Origin: an uncultured Streptomyces sp.
GTDB taxonomy: Bacteria; Actinomycetota; Actinomycetes; Streptomycetales; Streptomycetaceae
Length of the DNA stretch: 5,346 nt
Direction of reading: 5' to 3'
Assembly (NCBI GenBank): GCA_946480485.1
Contig: CAMLJW010000375.1
Span: 1-5,346 of the forward strand
Shown: piece by piece, positions 5,305 through 5,346 of the stretch
Layout of the letters: every line of letters begins with the position of its first letter
Numbering within the stretch: position 1 is the stretch's first letter
The notes under the pieces: model-generated
What the model was told of the DNA's origin: nothing
Database searches by the model: none
The model's input: the letters and a program-made list of their open reading frames with translations, nothing else
Program-made: the position numbers and the translations under genes

Positions 5305-5346
5305 CTGTACCCAGGTTGTACCAGGCTGTGCCTGGGCTATGCCTGG
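5305..5346. repeat. Imperfect 10-11 bp tandem repeats at the right edge
   Basis: Four units follow each other: CTGTACCCAGG, TTGTACCAGG, CTGTGCCTGGG and CTATGCCTGG, with the array cut off by the window end. The first two carry CCAGG and the last two CCTGG, so the array also contains inverted symmetry (CCCAGG 5310-5315 with CCTGGG 5331-5336; CCAGG 5321-5325 with CCTGG 5331-5335). It may be the 3' end of a repetitive, Pro/Gly-rich minus-strand coding region or an intergenic hairpin. The window stops before this can be decided. Confidence 0.5.

Overview
The window looks like chromosomal DNA of a high-GC actinomycete, most likely Streptomyces or a close relative. All confident genes have strongly G/C-biased third codon positions, purine-rich ribosome binding sites and some GTG starts. 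Two of the families present, the Rv1733c-type membrane protein and the SPW-repeat membrane protein, are typical of actinobacteria. I saw no in-frame TTA codon in the five confident genes.

Layout: (1) 1-153 is non-coding and holds a perfect 11-bp stem-loop that can end the leftward operon. (2) 154-1775 is a two-gene minus-strand operon: an IclR-family regulator followed, with a 4-base ATGA overlap, by an SMP-30/gluconolactonase-like hydrolase. Its putative promoter region (1796-1862) carries dyad symmetry suited to autoregulation. (3) 1902-2188 (minus) holds what looks like a frameshifted small single-pass membrane protein gene. (4) 2376-3413 (plus) encodes an MreB/actin-like protein of normal length and fold in which several residues needed for ATP hydrolysis are replaced. 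(5) A short convergent gap contains three 12-bp tandem repeats, followed by a minus-strand Rv1733c-family membrane protein (3470-4051). (6) 4052-4782 has no confident gene. Its second half has coding-like stretches in switching frames, suggesting the decayed remains of one or two small genes. (7) 4783-5220 (plus) encodes a four-helix SPW-repeat membrane protein followed by a strong GC-rich terminator hairpin. The window ends inside a short imperfect tandem repeat.

Working together: the IclR and SMP-30 genes form one regulated unit, probably for sugar-acid or lactone catabolism; the dehydrogenase or transporter partners are not in the window. The actin-like, Rv1733c and SPW genes are separate transcription units, each apparently with its own expression signals. 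All three are plausibly linked to the cell envelope, but nothing in the sequence ties them into one pathway. The most notable item is the actin-like protein with degenerate catalytic motifs. No mobile element, CRISPR array, tRNA or rRNA was recognised.
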